64,000 nt of DNA from positions 272,851 through 336,850 of the forward strand of contig NZ_JAAGLV010000009.1 in assembly GCF_010548305.1 (NCBI RefSeq), in the 5' to 3' direction. The stretch's first letter is position 1. The number at the start of each line of letters is the position of its first letter. The stretch is from Streptomyces sp. SID13031. GTDB taxonomy: Bacteria > Actinomycetota > Actinomycetes > Propionibacteriales > Kribbellaceae. Position numbers and translations under genes: made by a program. This document shows positions 59,448 to 64,000 of the stretch, in pieces. The notes under the pieces are model-generated. The model was not told the DNA's origin and did not search any database. It saw nothing but the letters and a program-made list of their open reading frames with translations.

Positions 59448-59451
59448 CCAA

Positions 59452-59527
<76 letters not shown>

Positions 59528-59598
59528 CCGTTTTCCTACGAGTGTGAGTCTAGATGATGGCCGCTGAGCGTCCAAATCGGGCCCCGGGAAGGCGAAGA

Positions 59599-59618
59599 CC
59601 CGGACCTGATGGTCCGGG
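59599..59618. terminator. Hairpin similar to neighbouring terminators
   Basis: CCCGGACC (59599-59606) and GGTCCGGG (59611-59618) enclose TGAT. It is 72 bases upstream of the tRNA 5' end and shares its core with the hairpins at 57421 and 59420. It may have ended a transcript now lost. The rest of 59528-60071 (544 bases) shows no gene or further clear structure. Confidence 0.4.
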
Positions 59619-60071
59619 CCGATCACCACTCCAGATCACTGATCTTGACTCTAGGTTCCTGTTCTAGACCGAAGCCTTACCCGTAGATTTCAAGTCGATG
59701 TTGTGGCGCTGTCGATAGGCCGACCCGTGTCCTCCAGGTCGATGGAGATCGAGTTGAGTTCTCCGACCGGAGTGTTCAGCAATTCGACGGCATGCGTCTG
59801 TCCCCACGCCGTCGAATCGCCGCCATGAACTACGACGGCGACGGCTGCGGGGGCGCGTCGACGCGTTGTGCCCGCAAGCAGGCAGCTGCGGCTGCCGTCT
59901 CTTCGCGGACTTGGGAGGACCGAAGGAGCAACCGGAAGCCGCTCCACCCCAACGCGCCGGCGGCGTGGGCCGAATGGCCCTCTTGATGGGGTAGTCCGGC
60001 ACTGCCCGGCGGCGGTGTCTGGGCGCTTCCATGGAGGTAGACATCTCTTTCGACCCGACGGGGGGCAGATC

Positions 60072-60560
60072 ATGATTGATCGGCAGCGCCAGGCCCAGCG
60101 GTTCGACCATGCCGGTCTGGAGATCCTCGACCCGGCCGACTGCCTCCGGCTGATGCAGACGGTGCCGATCGGGAGGCTGGTGTTCACCGAGGGCGCGCTT
60201 CCCGCCGTCCGGCCGGTCAACTTCACCGTCGACGGCGAGACAGTCGTGTTCTGCACCGCAGACGGTGACATGTACCGGGCTGCTGACCGCGGTGACGTGG
60301 TCGCGTTCGAGACCGACTCGACCGGCGCCGAGCGGCAGGCCGGCTGGACGGTGACCGTGGTCGGCCGTCTGTCCCACCTGACCGAAGCAGAGACCGCAGA
60401 GGTATCGCTCAACCTGTCCGCCAACTCTTGGACGCCAGGCCGGTGGCCGCACTGCATCCGGCTCAGCCTCGAGTCTCTACGGGGTAGACGCGTCTTGGCC
60501 TGGCAGCCGCCGGTCCATGCCCGGACTGAAGATGGAGGCGGACAGCGCGATGACGGCTGA
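60072..60560 (+). CDS. PPOX-class protein (pyridoxamine 5'-phosphate oxidase-like)
   Basis: 162 residues from ATG 60072. Split-barrel start LEILDPADCLRLMQTVPIGRLVFTEGALPAVRPVNFTVDGETVVFCTADGDMYRAA, then VVAFETDSTGAERQAGWTVTVVGRL and an ending that matches DosR-regulon-type relatives (WPHCIRLSLESLRGRRV). It may bind FMN, F420 or haem. The last 11 bases overlap the DUF1003 gene start. First gene of a cluster with a DevS-like sensor. Confidence 0.85.
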   Translation: MIDRQRQAQRFDHAGLEILDPADCLRLMQTVPIGRLVFTEGALPAVRPVNFTVDGETVVFCTADGDMYRAADRGDVVAFETDSTGAERQAGWTVTVVGRLSHLTEAETAEVSLNLSANSWTPGRWPHCIRLSLESLRGRRVLAWQPPVHARTEDGGGQRDDG

Positions 60561-60996
60561 CGGACGCACCGTGCTGACCAAAGTTGCTCACCGGCAGATC
60601 AGGAGGGCTGTTCCGCTCCACCATCCGGTCGTTCTGGCTCATCAGCGGGCCCGATCCGCTGATTTCCAGGCCAGACTGGCCGACACGATCACAGCCTTCG
60701 CCGGCTCGATGCCGTTCGTCTATCTCCACGCAGTGGGATTCGCCGGCTGGATGCTCCTGGTGGAGTCCCAGCCGTGGCCGAAGCTGACCCTGGTTGTTTC
60801 GCTCGAGGCGATCTTCTTGTCGGCGTTCGTGATGATCGGTCAGAACCGGCAAGCAGCCTTCCAGCAGGCGAAAGCCGACCACGACTTCGTGGAGCAGGAA
60901 CAAGAACTCAAGAAGAACACCGATCTGACGCTCGCCATCCACACGTTGACCGAGGAGATCCATCGCAGCGTGGTCGCAGCTCCGCCTGCACCCTAG
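60550..60996 (+). CDS. DUF1003-type membrane protein
   Basis: 148 residues from ATG 60550 (GGAGG upstream, overlapping the PPOX gene by 11 bases). Two membrane segments, ADTITAFAGSMPFVYLHAVGFAGWM and LTLVVSLEAIFLSAFVMIG, with the conserved segment QNRQAAFQQAKADHDFVEQEQELKKNTDLTLAIHTLTEEIHR as a cytosolic helix: the DUF1003 layout. Function unknown, although close relatives often lie in stress clusters. 129 bases before the sensor kinase gene. Confidence 0.85.
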   Translation: MTADGRTVLTKVAHRQIRRAVPLHHPVVLAHQRARSADFQARLADTITAFAGSMPFVYLHAVGFAGWMLLVESQPWPKLTLVVSLEAIFLSAFVMIGQNRQAAFQQAKADHDFVEQEQELKKNTDLTLAIHTLTEEIHRSVVAAPPAP

Positions 60997-61125
60997 CCAG
61001 GTGTAGACGGGCATCGGGGTGGTCGGAGACCTGTCGGTGACTTGCGCGAAGGCAGTTCCAGCCGGCCGGCCGGTGAACCGGACGACTGGTGTCCTGGCTG
61101 ACCAGGAGTCCGTACGGTGGGGCCC

Positions 61126-62880
61126 ATGACCAGCCGGGGACGTCGAGGTAGCGGGTCGTGGGACGAAGGTGCGCTGGACAACGCCGTTCTGTCCCGCGTC
61201 CGGCTGGACGCGCTCTTGCAGGAGTTGCTCGGCCGGGTCGACGAGGTGGTGGATTCCCAGGAACGACTCCGGGCGCTGCTCGATGCCGTGGTCGGGATCA
61301 GCTCGGACCTGGACCTGAACAGCACCCTCGACCGGATCGTCACCGCGGCCTGCGAGCTGGTCGGTGCCCGGTACGGCGCTCTGGGCGTGGTCGGCCCGGA
61401 CGGCAAGAAGCTGGCCAGATTCATCACCCACGGCATCGACCCGGAAACCATCGCGAAGATCGGCCCGTACCCCGAGGGACATGGAATCCTCGGGTTGCTG
61501 ATCGCCGAGCCCGAGCCTATTCGGCTCGCCGATCTCACCCAGCACCCGGCGTCGTACGGCTTCCCGGCCAACCATCCACCGATGCAGGGGTTCCTCGGTG
61601 TCCCGGTCCGGATCCGCGACCATGTCTTCGGCAACCTGTATCTGACCGAGAAGGCCGACGGTGCGGCGTTCACCGAGGACGACGAGCATGCCATGGCGGC
61701 TCTGGCTGCTGCGGCCGGCGTGGTGATCGACAACGCGCGCCTGTACGCCGACACCGAGCGCCGGCGCCGCTGGTACGAGGTGACCGCCGAGATCACCCAG
61801 CTGCTGCTCGGCGAGTTCGAACCAGCCGAGACGCTGCAGCTGATCGCTCGCCGGGCCCGTGAAGTCTCCGGCGCGGTGCTGGGAGCCGTGCTGCTGGTCG
61901 AGGAAGGTGACCTCGTGATCGAGACGGTGGACGGACCACCCGGCCTGGCGCGGCACGTCGGTCTGAGGATGAGCATGGACCGGCCGGTACTGCGTGACGT
62001 TCTGCACGGCACCGGAGCCGTGGTGGTCGAGGACCTCGCCGAACTGGCTGCCGGCAGCGGGCAGCTCGCCAACGTGCCTGAGCTCGAAGGCCTGGGTCGG
62101 ACCGTCTTCGTCCCTCTCCCGCCGGGCACTCGCGGTACGGCCGGGATCCTGATGGTGGCGGGACACCACGGCGACCTGCCGATCGGCGACGCAGGCACCG
62201 ACTTGATCCTGATGTTCGCCAACCAGACCACCATGGCCCTGGAGCGATCCGCTGCCCGTCACGACCAGTCCGCTCTGGCCGTACTGGCCGACCGGGACCG
62301 GATCGCACGCGACCTGCACGACCTGGTGATCCAGAGATTGTTCGCTACCGGGTTGCAGTTGCAGGGCATTCACCGCAGCGTGGCTCCGGACGTCCAGGAT
62401 CGGATCAGCCGGGCCGTCACCGACATCGACGCCACCATCAGGGATCTGCGGGAGTCGATCTTCGAATTGCAGCATCAGGCAGGCCGCCGATCGTTGCGCG
62501 CCGACGTCCGCGCACTGGTCGACGAGTACACGGTCACTCTCGGGTTTGCGCCGCGGCTGCGCTTCAGCGGCCCGATCGACAGTGTGGTCCCCGCCCTGGC
62601 CAGACCTCAGATCCTCGCCGCGGTACGAGAAGCCTTGTCCAACGTCGCCCGGCACGCCCGCGCATCCAGCGTCGCTGTGGACATCACCATCGCGGCCGGC
62701 GAGGTGACAGCACAAGTGACCGACGATGGAATCGGGATCAAGTCGACAGCCACCGAGAGCGGGCTGCGCAACCTTCGCGAAAGGGCGGCCGCACTCGGCG
62801 GCGCGGTACGGGTGGCAGAACGCCTACCGCACGGCACCGTTCTCGAGCTCCGTGCGCCGCTGGACGCGCCGGCGGCTTGA
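61126..62880 (+). CDS. DevS/DosT-like GAF sensor histidine kinase
   Basis: 584 residues from ATG 61126. GAF-A at about 50-205 closely follows mycobacterial DevS: ARYGALGVVG, ARFITHGIDPETI, HPASYGFPANHPPMQGFLGVPVRIRDHVFGNLYLTEKADG. H150 in NHPPM is aligned with DevS H149, the haem ligand. GAF-B at about 225-375, then HisKA_3 with DRDRIARDLHDLVIQRLFATGLQLQG (phosphoacceptor His in DLHD) and HATPase (EALSNVARHARAS, DDGIGI, GLRNLRERAAALGG). A soluble O2/NO/CO or redox sensor. No DevR-type response regulator is next to it in this window. Confidence 0.94.
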   Translation: MTSRGRRGSGSWDEGALDNAVLSRVRLDALLQELLGRVDEVVDSQERLRALLDAVVGISSDLDLNSTLDRIVTAACELVGARYGALGVVGPDGKKLARFITHGIDPETIAKIGPYPEGHGILGLLIAEPEPIRLADLTQHPASYGFPANHPPMQGFLGVPVRIRDHVFGNLYLTEKADGAAFTEDDEHAMAALAAAAGVVIDNARLYADTERRRRWYEVTAEITQLLLGEFEPAETLQLIARRAREVSGAVLGAVLLVEEGDLVIETVDGPPGLARHVGLRMSMDRPVLRDVLHGTGAVVVEDLAELAAGSGQLANVPELEGLGRTVFVPLPPGTRGTAGILMVAGHHGDLPIGDAGTDLILMFANQTTMALERSAARHDQSALAVLADRDRIARDLHDLVIQRLFATGLQLQGIHRSVAPDVQDRISRAVTDIDATIRDLRESIFELQHQAGRRSLRADVRALVDEYTVTLGFAPRLRFSGPIDSVVPALARPQILAAVREALSNVARHARASSVAVDITIAAGEVTAQVTDDGIGIKSTATESGLRNLRERAAALGGAVRVAERLPHGTVLELRAPLDAPAA

Positions 62881-62886
62881 CCGCAG

Positions 62887-63783
62887 TCAGTCTGTCCGCG
62901 GTTCGTGGACGATGGCCACTGGGCAGGTCGCGTGGTGAAGCACTCCGCGTCCGGTGGAGCCCAGCAGCCAACTCGCTGCCCGGCTGCGGTTGCGGCCTCC
63001 GATGACCAGTAGCTGTGCGCCTGCTTCGTCGGCCGCCTCGAGGAGACCGCGGACCGGGTGCGACCGGCGGACCTCGGTCTGGATCTCGAGGTCGGGGTAC
63101 TTGTGGCCCCACTGGTCGGCGATCGCAGCGACCCGCCGCTCGGCATGCTCAGCCAGGTCGCCTTCGATGTCGCTGAAGGACCTCGCCTCCCACGAGTAGA
63201 CGTTCGGGAGATCCCAGACATGGACCAAGCGAACTGGCACCTTGCGCTCTGTCGCTGCGGTGGCGGCGAAATCGATCGCTGCCTCACTCTGCGGAGAGTC
63301 ATCGATCCCGACGATCACCGGCACCGCGCCGCGGGGCGGTTTCCACCGATCCGGAACAACGACCACCGGTACCCGTGCCTGGTTGGCGAGGGCTTCCGAG
63401 GTCGATCCGATCAGCAACCGCTGGAACGAGCCGATCCCCCGACGCCCGACCACCAGCATCCTGCTGCCTTCTGCCAGCGCGGCCAAGGTGGTGGCCGGAT
63501 GCCCGATCACCGTCTTGGCCAGGTGACTTGCGCCATGGTCTGCAGCGGGCAGCTCGCTGCGCACCTGCTGGATCAGTTCCATCGCCTGGCCGTCGACTGT
63601 CGCCGGGGTGAGATAGGGCGTCTTGCGCAGTCTTTCGTCGATCACGTGCACGATGCTCAGTGGCTCGCCGCGGAGAACCGATTCCTGGATTGCCCACTCC
63701 AGTGCGCCTGTCTCGCGCCACGAACCGTCGACGCCGAGAAAGATCACCGGCCTGGTTCCGACCAGCTGGCCGGTCGCTTTCAT
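62887..63783 (-). CDS. Tandem universal stress protein (two Usp domains)
   Basis: 298 residues from ATG 63783, which overlaps the stop of the small membrane protein gene (ATGA); ATG 63792 is an alternative. Domain 1 (1-150): VIFLGVDGSWRETGALEWAIQESVLRGEPLSIVHVID, MLVVGRRGIGSFQRLLIGSTSEALANQARVPVVVVP. Domain 2 (155-298): PVIVGIDDSPQSEAAIDFAA and LLVIGGRNRSRAASWLLGSTGRGVLHHATCPVAIV. Both have the G2xG9GS/T nucleotide pattern, so ATP binding is likely. The layout fits mycobacterial Usp proteins of the hypoxia regulon. Converges with the kinase gene. Confidence 0.94.
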   Translation of the reverse strand: MKATGQLVGTRPVIFLGVDGSWRETGALEWAIQESVLRGEPLSIVHVIDERLRKTPYLTPATVDGQAMELIQQVRSELPAADHGASHLAKTVIGHPATTLAALAEGSRMLVVGRRGIGSFQRLLIGSTSEALANQARVPVVVVPDRWKPPRGAVPVIVGIDDSPQSEAAIDFAATAATERKVPVRLVHVWDLPNVYSWEARSFSDIEGDLAEHAERRVAAIADQWGHKYPDLEIQTEVRRSHPVRGLLEAADEAGAQLLVIGGRNRSRAASWLLGSTGRGVLHHATCPVAIVHEPRTD

Positions 63784-63989
63784 CGCAGCCATGAATAGCG
63801 CTGGACGATGCTGAGCTCGTTCCAGCGGTCGGCCAGGCCCCAGGTCCGGCCGGCGGCGAGGAGGGCCAGGGCGACCAGGGTGATGGCGCCGATGATGTGG
63901 TCGTCGATCACCGGGTTGGTCGTCGGCGGTAGCGCGGCGCTCCACATCATCAAGTACAGAACGACTCCCGCGGCCGCGGCGATACGCAT
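63780..63989 (-). CDS. Small membrane protein upstream of Usp gene
   Basis: 69 residues from ATG 63989, close to the window edge; the 5' region is outside, so a longer start cannot be excluded. Two hydrophobic segments (IAAAAGVVLYLMMWSAAL and DHIIGAITLVALALLAAG), then a polar C terminus WGLADRWNELSIVQRYSWLR. Similar small proteins stand beside Usp genes, and the ATGA overlap supports joint translation. Function unknown. Confidence 0.7.
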   Translation of the reverse strand: MRIAAAAGVVLYLMMWSAALPPTTNPVIDDHIIGAITLVALALLAAGRTWGLADRWNELSIVQRYSWLR

Positions 63990-64000
63990 TGCGACGCCGA

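Noticed and set aside
59071..59451. 126-codon minus-strand frame next to the initiator tRNA
   Set aside because: Begins inside the tRNA terminator, has Pro/Arg-rich sequence and no ribosome site.
59528..61125. DosR-type operator before the PPOX or kinase genes
   Set aside because: No sequence close to the GGGAC-N-GTCCC type palindrome was found by eye in the spacers.
60463..62715. 750-codon minus-strand open frame opposite the DevS-like kinase
   Set aside because: It is the antisense shadow of a kinase with full GAF, HisKA and HATPase motifs; its product is low-complexity and matches nothing.

Overview
The window is high-GC DNA, densely coding on both strands, with many GTG starts, ATGA overlaps between genes and GGAGG-type ribosome binding sites. 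Its gene content points to a soil actinobacterium: a fused response regulator/thioredoxin-reductase-like protein, a stand-alone LigD-type polymerase, a 6C-type RNA, secreted chitin-binding proteins and a DevS-like sensor kinase. Kribbella or a relative in the Propionibacteriales is my best guess, by inference only. I see no phage, insertion sequence or CRISPR array.

Layout. 1-1750: end of a serine hydrolase, a PPOX-fold protein and a VOC protein. 1752-4891 (minus): a cNMP-domain histidine kinase, translationally coupled to a receiver/degenerate glutaredoxin/TrxR-like protein without CxxC. 4947-6728: secreted GH18 chitinase. 6919-15474: XRE regulator, branched-chain aminotransferase, LigD polymerase, a TetR/flavin-monooxygenase pair (the monooxygenase has a one-base frameshift), a secreted HExxH peptidase and small hypotheticals. 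15570-24360: nitrogen locus with a cytoplasmic AmiC/UrtA-like binding protein, MarR, an NCS1 permease with a Cys-rich tail, ureABCFGD and a P-loop kinase; the permease stop overlaps the ureA start, and a GlnR-like half box lies upstream. 24666-27187: TetR and a DrrAB-like ABC exporter sharing an unusual four-half-site operator. About 27330-27415: a 6C-type RNA with its own terminator.

27827-34917 (minus): peptide-type ABC transporter (SBP, two permeases, two ATPases) between a C45 acyltransferase-like hydrolase and an alpha/beta hydrolase. Divergent from it are an RpiR regulator, ProC and a proline racemase family protein. This layout suggests import and processing of a proline-, hydroxyproline- or amide-type substrate. 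ProC and the racemase each carry an in-frame minisatellite. 38078-48367: mixed housekeeping and regulatory genes, including a wHTH protein with a possible PD-(D/E)XK core, FUSC membrane protein, orphan sugar-binding lipoprotein, EEP phosphatase and a TipAL-like MerR with a VOC partner behind a long hyphenated palindrome. 48391-55066: giant chitin-binding metallophosphoesterase and a NicO nickel/cobalt transporter with its exported partner. 55271-59074: YggT, amidohydrolase, proline iminopeptidase-like and exported/membrane proteins. 59454-59527: initiator tRNA. 60072-63989: a cluster like the mycobacterial dormancy regulon, with PPOX, DUF1003, a DevS-like kinase keeping the haem histidine, a double-USP protein and a small membrane protein.

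Two themes stand out. One is nickel and nitrogen: an unusual urease operon with a dedicated permease, a His-tailed UreG and no UreE, plus a NicO transporter elsewhere in the window. The other is short in-frame tandem repeats, found in at least four genes and two spacers.
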